The notes: a model not told the origin generated them from the sequence alone. A stretch of 54,409 bases of DNA from Opitutales bacterium (GCA_007130045.1 SLTG01000075.1:1-54409), one strand, 5' to 3'. Counted from the first letter of the stretch, positions 1 through 9,347 are shown. Translations and numbers: made by a program.

Positions 1-2
1 AC

Positions 3-305
3 CAAGATATCAGACCAGCAGATGCATCAGATCAACCTCAGACACCATACACCCAGACCCAAATGGAACTACTCGATCTCACCGTCATGAAATGTGAATT
101 TATTTATGAGCGAGCCCTAAAGGAAACGGACAAGTTGAAAGCCGCCTCCGGAAACAATCCAAATTCTATGTTTGATAACAGAGGCTTTGTTGAGCCTGTT
201 ATTTCATCTGAATTAAAAGGCGAAGCCGGATCACTGACGGTTTCTGAGGTATATGAATACGACATTGACACGAAGAAAGGTGAAGAAGTAATAATAATCA
301 ACTAA
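3..305 (+). CDS. C-terminal end of an unrecognised protein (5' partial)
   Basis: The reading frame is open from the window edge to a TAA stop, so this is the last 100 or so residues of a longer gene. An internal Met lies at position 63, but the frame continues unbroken upstream of it, so that Met is probably not the start. The tail is hydrophilic and ends in Glu-Glu-Val-Ile-Ile-Ile-Asn. I see no membrane segment or known motif. It lies in the A/T-richer left end, in the same direction as the carbohydrate-active genes downstream, so a link to polysaccharide metabolism is possible but is only inferred from position. Confidence 0.5.
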   Translation, partial: QDIRPADASDQPQTPYTQTQMELLDLTVMKCEFIYERALKETDKLKAASGNNPNSMFDNRGFVEPVISSELKGEAGSLTVSEVYEYDIDTKKGEEVIIIN

Positions 306-377
306 GCGCAAGTAGGTTCTGCCGGCCAGTCGGGGTTCGCTATCCAACAGATACGAACAAATATTAGAATCAATACG

Positions 378-2228
378 ATGAAGACGCCGTCTATTATTTC
401 TGCCAAAGAATACCACGTGGCCAAAACCGGAAACGAGAGCAATCCAGGTACGGCGGAAAAACCGTTTCTTACCATTCAGGCTGCTGCAGATGTGGCCCAA
501 CCGGGCGATGTGATTACCGTGCACGAAGGCGTTTACCGCGAATGGGTCAACCCACCCCGTGGAGGCGAGTCTGAGGAAAGACGCATCACCTACCGGGCTG
601 CTCCCGGTGAAAAAGTGGAGATTAAAGGTTCAGAGATCGTAACAGGCTGGAAGAAGGTTCAGGATGATACATGGGCAGTAAGCCTTCCGAATTCGTTTTT
701 TGGTGATTTTAATCCTTATAATGACCTAATAAGTGGAGATTGGTTCGTTCGCATGAATCGCGATCACCACACAGGTGCAGTGTATCTTAACGGGGACTGG
801 CTGACCGAAGCAGCAGCAATCGAAGAAGTCTACCAACCTGCCGGGGAAACTCCCTTATGGTTCGGCCGGGTGGATAGCGATAGCACTAGAATTTATGCGC
901 AATTTCCCGGCCTTGATCCGAACAGGGAAATCACGGAGATCAATGTTCGGCAGGCTGTTTTTTATCCAGATCAGCCTGGTAGAAATTATATAACTGTGCG
1001 TGGCTTCATCATGCGTCACGCAGCAACACCCTGGGCTCCGCCAACAGCTGAACAGATCGGTTTGGTCGGTACCCATTGGAGCAAGGGTTGGATCATCGAG
1101 AATAACACCATCAGCCATTCGACATGTACTGGGATTACCCTCGGAAAACATGGGGATGAATTTGACAACACTTCAGCCAATTCAGCCGAGGGCTACGTTG
1201 AAACCGTAAAACGCGGATTGAATCACAGGATACCCTGGGATAAAGAACATATGGGTAGCCATATTGTCCGCAATAATCATATGTATCATTGCGAACAGGC
1301 TGGTATCGTGGGAAGCCTGGGTGCCGCTTTCAGTACCATTGAGGGGAATCTCATCCATGATATCCACGTGCGCCGGTTATTTACTGGGGCGGAGCAGGCG
1401 GGAATCAAGCTGCATGGCGGCATTGATGTATTAATCAGTGGTAATCATATCTACAGAAGCTATAAACGTGCCATCTGGCTGGACTGGATGACGCAGAACA
1501 CACGGGTTACCGGGAATTTAATGCACGATAACGCCAGTGATACCATCGATTGGGCAAGGAATTGGGACCATAGTGCACAAGGCGGCTTCCAGGATGTATT
1601 CCTTGAAGTAAATCATGGACCAATCCTTGTGGATAACAATATATCCCTGTCAGCATACTCCTTAAATATTCGTTCAACTGGAGTGGCTTATGCTCACAAT
1701 CTATTTGCCGGTGCCGTACGAGTCGTTGAATCGGATGGACGTCTGACTCCTTATCATTCACCCCATTCAACACAGATACAGGGGCTGGAAAATTACACCA
1801 TGGGAGACAGTCGTTTTTACAATAACATTTTTGCCTTTCGTCCTGATTTGCAGGGCTTCGATATGGCTACACTTCCAGTGTGGATGGAGGGTAACGTATT
1901 CCTTCAGGGGGCTATACCCTCGATGCATGAGAAAAACCCACTGATCATTAAAGACTATAACCCTGATCCGAAGATTATCGAAGAAAGCGGAGCCTTTTTC
2001 CTTGAAATGAACATTGATCCGGCATGGATCAGTTTTCAATCTCGGGAGCTCGTGACAACTTCCCTGCTGGGCAAAGCAATGATACCCAAACAGCCTTTCA
2101 CGAACCCCGATGGCTCGCCCCTCATGATCGACAAGGATTTTCCGGGCAAGCCACGTGAGCTGGAAAACCCCACACCCGGCCCATTTGAAAATCCTGGTTC
2201 CGGGGCGATCAGGATACAGGTATGGTAA
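378..2228 (+). CDS. right-handed parallel beta-helix protein, candidate polysaccharide-degrading enzyme
   Basis: The 616-residue product opens with YHVAKTGNESNPGTAEKPF, the typical start of secreted beta-helix proteins in which a 'G-x-D/E-x-NPGT' turn leads into a 'TIQAAxxxAxPGDxI' coil. Later coils carry repeated N-x-I/L rungs such as GWIIENNTISHS, HIVRNNHMYH and VLISGNHIYRS. The fold is shared by pectate-lyase-like lyases and some glycoside hydrolases, and no family can be assigned by eye. There is no obvious signal peptide at the only plausible ATG, which is odd for such an enzyme; an in-frame TAA at 303-305 rules out a long N-terminal extension. It is followed after 31 bases by the heparinase-like gene, and the pair probably acts on the same glycan. 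Base composition is more A/T-rich than in the main part of the window. Confidence 0.8.
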   Translation: MKTPSIISAKEYHVAKTGNESNPGTAEKPFLTIQAAADVAQPGDVITVHEGVYREWVNPPRGGESEERRITYRAAPGEKVEIKGSEIVTGWKKVQDDTWAVSLPNSFFGDFNPYNDLISGDWFVRMNRDHHTGAVYLNGDWLTEAAAIEEVYQPAGETPLWFGRVDSDSTRIYAQFPGLDPNREITEINVRQAVFYPDQPGRNYITVRGFIMRHAATPWAPPTAEQIGLVGTHWSKGWIIENNTISHSTCTGITLGKHGDEFDNTSANSAEGYVETVKRGLNHRIPWDKEHMGSHIVRNNHMYHCEQAGIVGSLGAAFSTIEGNLIHDIHVRRLFTGAEQAGIKLHGGIDVLISGNHIYRSYKRAIWLDWMTQNTRVTGNLMHDNASDTIDWARNWDHSAQGGFQDVFLEVNHGPILVDNNISLSAYSLNIRSTGVAYAHNLFAGAVRVVESDGRLTPYHSPHSTQIQGLENYTMGDSRFYNNIFAFRPDLQGFDMATLPVWMEGNVFLQGAIPSMHEKNPLIIKDYNPDPKIIEESGAFFLEMNIDPAWISFQSRELVTTSLLGKAMIPKQPFTNPDGSPLMIDKDFPGKPRELENPTPGPFENPGSGAIRIQVW

Positions 2229-2259
2229 TGATTATAAATACAAAGACAAAGCAAACAAC

Positions 2260-4803
2260 ATGAAACCACTCACATTTTACAACAAATTATTGGCAACCTC
2301 AATGCTGTTAGTCCTCTTTTCCTTTACGTTAATCAAAAGCAGCCATGGCATGAAGCGTCCTATTATCTTGGCGGACGATGCAGATAAAGCCCGCATTCAG
2401 GAAGTTATTGCTGAGCGCGAGTGGGCGGCTGGGCGCCTGGAGGATATGAAGCAAAATATGGCTCCACACTTGGAACGCCACAAGTCCTCGCCGTTGGATT
2501 ATTTGACGAAAACGGTTCCTGAGATTCCCGCCGGGGTCCATGCCCACGGCAGGCCGTTGAATCTCGCGTTGGAATCCAGTGTACTTTACTTCATGACCGA
2601 CAACGAAGATTACGCACAGCTTGCCGCGGACATCCTGAACGTCTATGTGCAGCAATTGGGTAACGAGAGCCATGCGGTAGAACTATCTACAGATGGGCTC
2701 GTAAGGGATTACTGGGATCTCTTTCCGATGGTCGGTCTCATCTACGATTTCATTCATCCGTTTCTGAAACAGGAAGGCATGACAGTTTTCGACAAGGGTA
2801 TGGGAAAACGCATTCCTTTTGACGATGAGCTGGCCCAGCTTATGTTTGAGCGAGTTGTCGAGAGGGGTTTAGGTTTCTGGATTGAGGGGAGCAATCACAC
2901 GATCATGGAAGGCGCCGGTATCCTCTACTGTGCGCTCTCGATAGAGGACAAAGAGAAGCGCGATGCGTACATCCGGACCTTCATGGAGGGCAGCAAGCCG
3001 AGGACCGGCCTGAACTGGATGAAGCAGGTCATGATCGACAACAACGGGGTGTGGCCGGAATCGCCCGGCTACAGCTCTCCGGGCATCATCACCTATATCC
3101 TGATGGATGCCGTTGACCGCAGCTATCCCGAACTGGGGATCTACGATGGAGTCGAAAAGGTGCTGACCGGTTTCAGTGACCGACTGTTCTTTGCTTATCC
3201 CAGCCATGAGGAAGGTGTCGCTTTCGGCACCGCGAGGCGCAGTCGAAGTGGGCGCCCGAGGATACCCGCGATGGTCATCCGCTTTATTCGGCGGGCCGGT
3301 CTGGAGGAGGAAGCGGAAGCGACGGCGCTGCTCCGGCATATGAAGGCGGATCGTGAGGAATATGGCGAAAGTTCCACGGTCTCACACTACAGCCGGGGAG
3401 GGCACTGGGTGTACAGGGAGTTTCTCAGCATGGAGATGCTGGAAGGATATGAGCCGAAACGCATCGAAAGCCAGGCGGTCGTGCTGCCGTACGCCGGTGT
3501 CGTCATCCAGAACAACCTCCATGCCGACGCCCCGAAAGAGCATGGCATGATGTATTACACCGGCGGAGCGGAACATGTACATTCCGCGCTCTCCGGGCTG
3601 AACTTCGAGTTTTTCGGTGCCGGCTATGTCATGGGCGGGGTGGGGGGAATGTATGCCCCGCGATCGGCGGCGAAATACAACGATTATTACCGCAACTATG
3701 CGGGCCACAACACCGTTGTTGTCAATGGAAGATCCAAAGGCAGCTCCGAGGGATTCTGGGGACAGCAAAAGATGTTGTACATGGATACGACCCGCATGGA
3801 GGCCATGGAACCGAAACCCTATACCGAGGCTGTTTCGAAAAATTTTACCTTTTCCAGCCAGATCCTGAACGACACGGTCAATAACGCGACGCAGCAGCGC
3901 ATCGTAAGCATTGTTCGAACCAGCGGTACGACAGGATACTATTTCGATATGTTCCGTTCACGTTCCGAGGAAGTGAACCATTACCACGACTACATCTACC
4001 GCAACATGGGCGAAGCCCTGGTCATGCGCGAGGCCGGTGGTGGCGAGTTGCCACTGGTCGCGGCGCCAGATCGATACCAGTCCTACCCGGTTACCAGATA
4101 TAGGGTGAACTCGGATGATGAGGAGACGACCATTCACCGATATGTATCACCGGATGACAAGGGGGGCAAGTATCAGGAGAGCCTGACGCTGCGTTTTCCC
4201 GGCTGGCACTACTTTACCGATGTGATGAGCTCAGCGCCCGATGCAAGCGGCATCCACGGAACTTTTTTTATGGAAGCTTTGGAGCGGTATAATCATGTGG
4301 CCATGCCCGGGGGCTTTGCCCGCGAGTACACGGCTGCCAAGGCGCCCCCCATCTTCGATGCGGCGGAACCTTATGCCGCGATCGCCAGGGAGGGGCACGA
4401 TGAGAAATCGCAGGCGCAGCTGCTGTCGATCCGACAGCCGGGCGAGGCATGGGATCGTCCCTTTATCGTGATCTATGAGCCGTCCGCAAATGAAGAACCG
4501 ACGGTTCAGCGTGTTGAGAACATCATGAATGACGGCAAAGTGATTGGCGCGAAGGTGGTTTCGCATGTGGATGACAAGGTGATCACCGACCGGATCATTG
4601 CCCGCGACGCGGCCGGGGAGACCTATGAGGATCCTGACTCAGGACTTGGTTTCACAGGCCGGTTCGCCATCGTCAGGATGATCGAGAGCGAATCCGGAAG
4701 CGAAATCAATCTCTATATCGGCGACGGTGAGAAGCTCTCCTTCCAAGGGAATGAACTGTCGGCCGGAGACGGCAACAAGGGCTACAAGGCAATCCGTCTG
4801 TGA
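2260..4803 (+). CDS. heparinase II/III-like polysaccharide lyase, secreted
   Basis: I chose the ATG at 2260 because it begins a clear signal peptide (basic MKPLTFYNK, then a hydrophobic run, then a Ser-rich end near residue 30). The 847-residue protein has an all-alpha toroid in the first half with GFWIEGSNHTI near residue 212 and WPESPGYSS near 270. The heparinase II/III C-terminal beta-sandwich follows, with NYAGHNTVVVNG near residue 480. In this superfamily the Asn, His and Tyr residues at such sites perform beta-elimination on uronic-acid glycans; the actual substrate cannot be read from sequence. No Shine-Dalgarno is visible. The neighbours, a beta-helix protein and a sulfatase, suggest a sulfated uronate-containing glycan. 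The front part of the gene is A/T-richer than the rest. Confidence 0.85.
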   Translation: MKPLTFYNKLLATSMLLVLFSFTLIKSSHGMKRPIILADDADKARIQEVIAEREWAAGRLEDMKQNMAPHLERHKSSPLDYLTKTVPEIPAGVHAHGRPLNLALESSVLYFMTDNEDYAQLAADILNVYVQQLGNESHAVELSTDGLVRDYWDLFPMVGLIYDFIHPFLKQEGMTVFDKGMGKRIPFDDELAQLMFERVVERGLGFWIEGSNHTIMEGAGILYCALSIEDKEKRDAYIRTFMEGSKPRTGLNWMKQVMIDNNGVWPESPGYSSPGIITYILMDAVDRSYPELGIYDGVEKVLTGFSDRLFFAYPSHEEGVAFGTARRSRSGRPRIPAMVIRFIRRAGLEEEAEATALLRHMKADREEYGESSTVSHYSRGGHWVYREFLSMEMLEGYEPKRIESQAVVLPYAGVVIQNNLHADAPKEHGMMYYTGGAEHVHSALSGLNFEFFGAGYVMGGVGGMYAPRSAAKYNDYYRNYAGHNTVVVNGRSKGSSEGFWGQQKMLYMDTTRMEAMEPKPYTEAVSKNFTFSSQILNDTVNNATQQRIVSIVRTSGTTGYYFDMFRSRSEEVNHYHDYIYRNMGEALVMREAGGGELPLVAAPDRYQSYPVTRYRVNSDDEETTIHRYVSPDDKGGKYQESLTLRFPGWHYFTDVMSSAPDASGIHGTFFMEALERYNHVAMPGGFAREYTAAKAPPIFDAAEPYAAIAREGHDEKSQAQLLSIRQPGEAWDRPFIVIYEPSANEEPTVQRVENIMNDGKVIGAKVVSHVDDKVITDRIIARDAAGETYEDPDSGLGFTGRFAIVRMIESESGSEINLYIGDGEKLSFQGNELSAGDGNKGYKAIRL

Positions 4804-5020
4804 GGTTTCAGTTTTCCGGATTTCAAACAGAGTTTTCAACGTCCCTTCCTTGCTTGAGCGTTGCAAGTTGGGTGTCATGATTCGCACAATGATCAACCCA
4901 AATTCTACTATGAAAAACCTTGATCCCTCCCATTCTGCCGATGATGGTGGCCGTCCTTTGGACCGGCTGCGGGGAATCGGCGCTCACCACGTTCGACCAA
5001 ACCACCCTTCAGGTAACCTC

Positions 5021-6127
5021 ATGAAGCTTTTGCCTGCGCTCCTTCTTGGCACCGCCTTGATCGGGGTCAGCGGGTTCGCTTACGGTCTCGGGCATGAAGA
5101 TCGCCCGAACATCGTGATCATTTATTCCGACGATCAGGGTTATGGCGATTTCAGCTTGCAGAACCCGGATTCGAAGATCCCCACGCCGCACCTGGACGAG
5201 TTGGCGCGGCAGGGGGCGCGTTTTACGGACGCGCACAGCTCTTCGGGTATGTGCACGCCGAGCCGGTACGCCCTTCTGACGGGCCGGTATCACTGGCGGC
5301 AGGGCGAGGGGATCGTGGGCTCGTGGGGCGGACCTTGGTGGGATGAGGGCCGGCTCACGCTTGGGCAAATGCTTCAGGAGAAGGGTTACCGCACCGCGTG
5401 CATCGGCAAGTGGCACCTAGGCTGGGACTGGTCGGCGATTCGCAACGAGCAGGTGGCCGACCGCAACAGCCCTGAAGCGTGGGACTGGTCGAAGCCCGTG
5501 CCGGGCGGGCCGCTGGATCACGGCTTTGCGGAGAACACGCTGGTGATCTTCAGCAGCGACAACGGGCCGGAGAACATTGCGTATGAGCGGATCCGCAACC
5601 ACGGCCACTACAGCATGGGGCCGCTGCGCGGGCTCAAGCGGGACGTGCGGGAGGGGGGCCGCCGCGTTCCGTTCGCGATTCGCTGGCCCGGTGTGATTGA
5701 GTCGGGGACGGTCAGCGAATCGCTGATCGGCCAGATCGACATCATGGCGACGATCGCCTCGATCGTGGGCTACAAGCTGCCCGACACCGCGGCGGAGGAC
5801 AGCTACGACCTGCTTCCGTACCTGCTGGGCGAGGCCGAGACGCCCGGCCGCGACACGCTCGTCCACCGTACGTGGGGCGAGCCGTGGGGCATCCGCCACA
5901 GGGACTGGGTGTACATCAACGCTTCGACGGGCGCGCTTCAGAACGAGCCGGACTGGCTCGGCCATGAGGCGACTCCCCACGATGCCGTGCTCAACCGACT
6001 GGACGATGACCTCGGCCAACAGCAGAACCTCGTCGAGGCGCGCCCGAATAAGGCGGCGGAGCTTGAGGCGATGCTCGAGGAGATCCGCGCACGCGGCTAC
6101 AGCGCGCCTCGGCTGATGAATGACTAA
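5021..6127 (+). CDS. secreted arylsulfatase-family protein with an in-frame internal deletion
   Basis: The ATG at 5021 starts a good signal peptide (MKLLPALLLGTALIGVSGFA); in-frame ATGs from 4877 onward would only add a hydrophilic leader. The N-terminal half has the type I sulfatase hallmarks: the metal site IIYSDDQGYGD, the formylglycine motif CTPSR in SGMCTPSRYALLTGRY, and GKWHLGW. At residue 169 the chain jumps from GGPLDHGF straight to AENTLVIFSSDNGPE, which in family members is separated by well over 100 residues that include the conserved 'PHTP'-type His. The product is 368 residues against roughly 450-520 for relatives. The frame is intact, so the protein may be made, but a missing mid-domain and active-site His make normal activity unlikely. 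Sulfatase kinship is certain; function is doubtful. Confidence 0.85.
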   Translation: MKLLPALLLGTALIGVSGFAYGLGHEDRPNIVIIYSDDQGYGDFSLQNPDSKIPTPHLDELARQGARFTDAHSSSGMCTPSRYALLTGRYHWRQGEGIVGSWGGPWWDEGRLTLGQMLQEKGYRTACIGKWHLGWDWSAIRNEQVADRNSPEAWDWSKPVPGGPLDHGFAENTLVIFSSDNGPENIAYERIRNHGHYSMGPLRGLKRDVREGGRRVPFAIRWPGVIESGTVSESLIGQIDIMATIASIVGYKLPDTAAEDSYDLLPYLLGEAETPGRDTLVHRTWGEPWGIRHRDWVYINASTGALQNEPDWLGHEATPHDAVLNRLDDDLGQQQNLVEARPNKAAELEAMLEEIRARGYSAPRLMND

Positions 6128-6233
6128 GCCGGCCCTCCATTCATGCTTCAGACCACAAGAGGAAACCCGATGCGACCTTTTAAATGGATTTTTTTCTTGC
6201 GCAGGCCGGGGTGAATTATTTGAACGGGTTGTT

Positions 6234-6647
6234 ATGCGACTACCCCGGAAAGAGCGTGTGGCGGAGGATTTCCAGATGGCCCCGATGATCGACATGGTGT
6301 TCCTGTTGCTCGTGTTTTTCATGTGTGTGAGTTCGCTCGCGCAGGCGGACCGGTTGCTGGTCGAGCTGGATTTGCCGGAGTCGACCGAGAGCACGGTGCC
6401 CGAGGATCTTTCGGGCAGGGGGACGATTTCGGTGAAGGAGGACGGGACGGTACACACGGCGCGCGGGGAGGTAATGATCGAGGAGATGCAGGAGAGCGTT
6501 CGGGCGGCGCTGCGGGAGACGCCGGACCTCCGCATCCAGCTCCGGGCGGATCGGGGAACGCCGTTCGAGGAGATTCGGCGTGTGCTTTCGGCCTGCGCCG
6601 AGGCGGGAGCGACAGAGGTGATTTATTCGACGCACCAGGCGGATTAA
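6234..6647 (+). CDS. exbD: ExbD/TolR-family biopolymer transport protein (first copy)
   Basis: The product is 137 residues: a short basic cytoplasmic start, then MAPMIDMVFLLLVFFM, the single ExbD/TolR membrane helix with its proton-conducting Asp in 'PMID'. A periplasmic domain ending in ADRGTPFEEIRRVLSACAEAG follows. ExbD works with ExbB to use the proton motive force for TonB- or Tol-linked transport. The ATG at 6234 was chosen because it places the family N-terminus correctly; the open frame from 6120 overlaps the sulfatase end and has no family similarity. A second exbD follows, but the exbB/tolQ gene that normally comes first is not next door; the sulfatase is there instead. Confidence 0.88.
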   Translation: MRLPRKERVAEDFQMAPMIDMVFLLLVFFMCVSSLAQADRLLVELDLPESTESTVPEDLSGRGTISVKEDGTVHTARGEVMIEEMQESVRAALRETPDLRIQLRADRGTPFEEIRRVLSACAEAGATEVIYSTHQAD

Positions 6648-6715
6648 AATCATGAGACACCCAGAGATGTTGCACTTGAGGCAATTTTTTACGCGGCTTT
6701 CACGAATCCCCCCGC

Positions 6716-6746
6716 CCTGGGTCCGAGGCTATGCCTCGCCTGGGTC
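6716..6746. repeat. short hairpin flanked by direct repeats between the two exbD genes
   Basis: CGAGGC-TAT-GCCTCG (6724-6738) can form a six-pair stem and is bracketed by two copies of CCTGGGTC (6716-6723 and 6739-6746). It lies in the 114-base gap between the exbD genes. There is no T-tract, so it is not an ordinary intrinsic terminator; it may be an RNA stability element or just a chance symmetry. Confidence 0.35.
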
Positions 6747-6761
6747 GAACGAGATTGAAAT

Positions 6762-7208
6762 ATGGCAGTCAGGTTGAAACGGAAAAAGGCTCCGGGGGCG
6801 CAGATGCAGATTGCGCCGATGATCGATGTGGTTTTTCTGATGCTGATTTACTTCATGGTGAGCGCGACCCTGGAGAAGCAGGAAGCGGATGTCTCATTCC
6901 AGCTTCCGGGCACGGTTGAGCAGGCGTCGCCGCTTGAGATGCCGGACGAACAGATCGTGGAGATTACGGCGGAGGGCCAGGTGGTCGTGAACGAGCACGC
7001 TTACGATGCGCCGGGAGCCGCCCGACTCGTGGAGCTGACGGCGATGCTGTCGCGTTTCCGTGAAACGAGCGACGCGGGCGGGGTGGATGCGATCGTAACG
7101 TTGGCGCCGGCCGACGAGGCGCCTCACCAGATCGTCGTGCGAGTGCTCGATGCTTGTTCGGCGGCGGGAATCGAGGCGGTGAATTTCGCGTTGGGTGAGG
7201 AGTTTTAG
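6762..7208 (+). CDS. exbD: ExbD/TolR-family biopolymer transport protein (second copy)
   Basis: This is a 148-residue relative of the upstream protein. It has a basic start (MAVRLKRKK), then MQIAPMIDVVFLMLIYFMV with the essential membrane Asp, and a periplasmic domain ending in HQIVVRVLDACSAAGIEAVNFAL. Paired, diverged exbD genes often belong to one ExbB-ExbD-ExbD motor in which the two ExbD copies are not interchangeable. Here the gene for the ExbB partner must lie elsewhere in the genome or has been lost. The ATG gives the usual family N-terminus. Confidence 0.9.
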   Translation: MAVRLKRKKAPGAQMQIAPMIDVVFLMLIYFMVSATLEKQEADVSFQLPGTVEQASPLEMPDEQIVEITAEGQVVVNEHAYDAPGAARLVELTAMLSRFRETSDAGGVDAIVTLAPADEAPHQIVVRVLDACSAAGIEAVNFALGEEF

Positions 7209-7321
7209 GCAGGGAGGAGGAGGAGGGAGAAAAGACGTGACATCTAATTTTTTGCGAAATTCGCTACGGAGCGCGGGCTTTGGATTTGGTGTGAATTTTT
7301 TGCGGTTTCCTATGCAGTTCC

Positions 7322-7350
7322 TTGACTTCATGGGGGATTCTTCTCATTAA
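7322..7350 (+). promoter_or_regulatory. possible sigma-70-type promoter for the oxidoreductase operon
   Basis: TTGACT (7322-7327) and CATTAA (7345-7350) are 17 bases apart. The -35 matches consensus at five of six positions and the -10 is weak. It lies in the 250-base gap ahead of the korA-type gene and would give a leader of roughly 100 bases. Confidence 0.3.
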
Positions 7351-7458
7351 CTAAGGGTTTAGGAGGTTGTAAGTTTTTGGACGGGAGTTCGCGGGCTTAT
7401 TTAATTTAAATCCGGGAAAGGCGGGTGCTTTTCTCGGCGAAAGTGTTTCAGGCGGAGC

Positions 7459-9321
7459 GTGTCGAAAGAAAAAATTCAGTATAAGTCGAATGTGGTTATT
7501 CGTTTCGCGGGAGATTCGGGCGACGGAATCCAATTGACGGGAACGCAGTTTACGACTTCGAGCGCGCTGGCGGGAAACGACCTGGCGACTTTTCCGGATT
7601 ATCCGGCCGAAATCCGGGCTCCGGCGGGCACGATGGCGGGGGTGTCCGGGTTTCAGCTTCATTTTTCGAGCGATGAGATCTATACGTCCGGCGACTATTG
7701 CGACGTGCTCGTGGTGATGAACGCGGCGGCGCTGAAGGCGAGCCTGGTTCACCTCAAGAAGGGCGGAATCATTATTGCGAACGAGGACGGGTTCGACGAG
7801 AAAAACCTGCGTCTGGCGAAGTACCCGAACGGCGAGAATCCGATAGCCAACGATTCCCTTTCGGAGTACCAGGTACACATTGTGCCGGTGACCAAGCTGA
7901 CCCGTGAGTGCCTGAAGGACACGGGGTTGGGATTCCGGGAAATGGACAGGTCAAAGAACATGTTCGTTTTGGGGGTGCTGTATTACATGTACAACCGGGC
8001 CATGGATCCGACGATCAATTTCCTGCAGAGCAAGTTCGCGAGAAAGCCGGAAGTGGCGGAGGCGAACATCAAGGCATTGAAGGCGGGGTATTCGTTTGCG
8101 GACACGACCGAGATCCAGCACGGGCGGTTCGAGGTCAAGCCCGCTGCCCTGGAAAAGGGGATTTACCGGAGCATCATGGGCAACCAGGCGACGGCGTTCG
8201 GGGTGATCGCGGCCGCTAAGCGGGCCAACCTTCCGGTTTATTACGCGACCTACCCGATCACACCGGCGTCGGACATTCTTCATGAGTTGTCGCGGCATAA
8301 GAATTTCGGGGTGGTGACGGCCCAGGCGGAGGATGAAATTGCGGCGGTGTGTTCGGCGATCGGCGCTTCGTTTGGCGGGAGTCTGGCAGTGACCGCGTCG
8401 GCCGGGCCGGGAATATCTCTGAAGACCGAGGCGATTTCGCTGGCAACCATTTACGAAATCCCTCTGGTAATCTGCGACATTCAGCGCGCGGGTCCTTCGA
8501 CGGGGCTTCCGACCAAGATGGAGCAGGCGGACCTGATGCAGGCGATTTACGGGCGACCGGGTGAGGCGCCGCTGCCGGTAGTGGCGGCGTCGAGCCCGGC
8601 GGATTGTTTCGAGGCGGTTTTCGAGGCGTGCCGGATCGCGCTGGAGTTTATGACGCCGGTTTTCTTTCTAAGCGACGGATACCTGGCCAACGGCGCGGAG
8701 CCGTGGCGGTTCCCGCGCACGCGGGATCTCGGGCGGATCAAAGTCGGCTTCGCCCGCCCGGAGGACCGCGGGAACGGCGTTTACCTGCCCTACAAGAGGG
8801 ACGCCCGCCTGGTGCGCAAGTGGGCGACACCGGGCACGCCCGGCCTGGAGCACCGGATTGGCGGGCTGGAGAAGGAGGATATCACGGGCAACGTATCCTA
8901 CGAGCCGGACAATCACGAGAAGATGGTCAGGATCCGCCAGCAGAAGGTGGACAACGTCGCGGACCACATCCCCGAGCAGACGCTGGATTCCGGGCCGGAG
9001 AAAGGGGAACTCCTGGTGATCGGCTGGGGTTCGACCTACGGGACGATCAAGGCGGCGCTCAAGCAGCTGCGCGAGGAAGGGGTGGACGTGGCCCATGCCC
9101 ACCTGCGCTACCTCAATCCGTTTCCCAAAAACCTTGGCGAGCTGATTCGGAACTACGACCGGGTCCTGGTGCCGGAGATCAACAACGGCCAACTCGTGCG
9201 ACTCTTGCGCGACCGCTTCCTTGTGCCGGCCATTCCGTACAACAGGATCCGTGGCCAGCCATTTGCCGTGGCGGAGATCAAGAACGCAGTCTGGGAAGTG
9301 CTCAATGGGAAAACCAGGTAA
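7459..9321 (+). CDS. korA: 2-oxoacid:ferredoxin oxidoreductase, alpha subunit with fused gamma domain
   Basis: The 620-residue protein starts at GTG 7459. The gamma domain comes first (residues about 10-190, VVIRFAGDSGDGIQLTGTQF), then the alpha pyrimidine-binding domain (ATYPITPASDILHELS near residue 265, then TASAGPGISLKTEAISLA), then the transketolase-C-like domain (LLVIGWGSTYGTIKAAL near 515). This gamma-alpha fusion is typical of two-subunit 2-oxoglutarate-type enzymes. It decarboxylates a 2-oxoacid, probably 2-oxoglutarate, to the acyl-CoA while reducing ferredoxin. The beta subunit follows 26 bases downstream. The symbol is given for 2-oxoglutarate use, which is inferred from the beta-subunit motifs; another 2-oxoacid is possible. 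Confidence 0.9.
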   Translation: MSKEKIQYKSNVVIRFAGDSGDGIQLTGTQFTTSSALAGNDLATFPDYPAEIRAPAGTMAGVSGFQLHFSSDEIYTSGDYCDVLVVMNAAALKASLVHLKKGGIIIANEDGFDEKNLRLAKYPNGENPIANDSLSEYQVHIVPVTKLTRECLKDTGLGFREMDRSKNMFVLGVLYYMYNRAMDPTINFLQSKFARKPEVAEANIKALKAGYSFADTTEIQHGRFEVKPAALEKGIYRSIMGNQATAFGVIAAAKRANLPVYYATYPITPASDILHELSRHKNFGVVTAQAEDEIAAVCSAIGASFGGSLAVTASAGPGISLKTEAISLATIYEIPLVICDIQRAGPSTGLPTKMEQADLMQAIYGRPGEAPLPVVAASSPADCFEAVFEACRIALEFMTPVFFLSDGYLANGAEPWRFPRTRDLGRIKVGFARPEDRGNGVYLPYKRDARLVRKWATPGTPGLEHRIGGLEKEDITGNVSYEPDNHEKMVRIRQQKVDNVADHIPEQTLDSGPEKGELLVIGWGSTYGTIKAALKQLREEGVDVAHAHLRYLNPFPKNLGELIRNYDRVLVPEINNGQLVRLLRDRFLVPAIPYNRIRGQPFAVAEIKNAVWEVLNGKTR

Positions 9322-9347
9322 CGCGACTCATTAAAGAAGGATCCATA

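Noticed and set aside
6170-6214. 14-codon frame MRPFKWIFFLRRPG between the sulfatase and exbD
   Set aside because: Too short to judge and no good ribosome binding site; it could be a leader peptide or a remnant, but nothing supports it.
5417-6535. 372-codon minus-strand frame across the sulfatase and first exbD
   Set aside because: Low-complexity Arg/Val composition, antisense to two recognisable genes.
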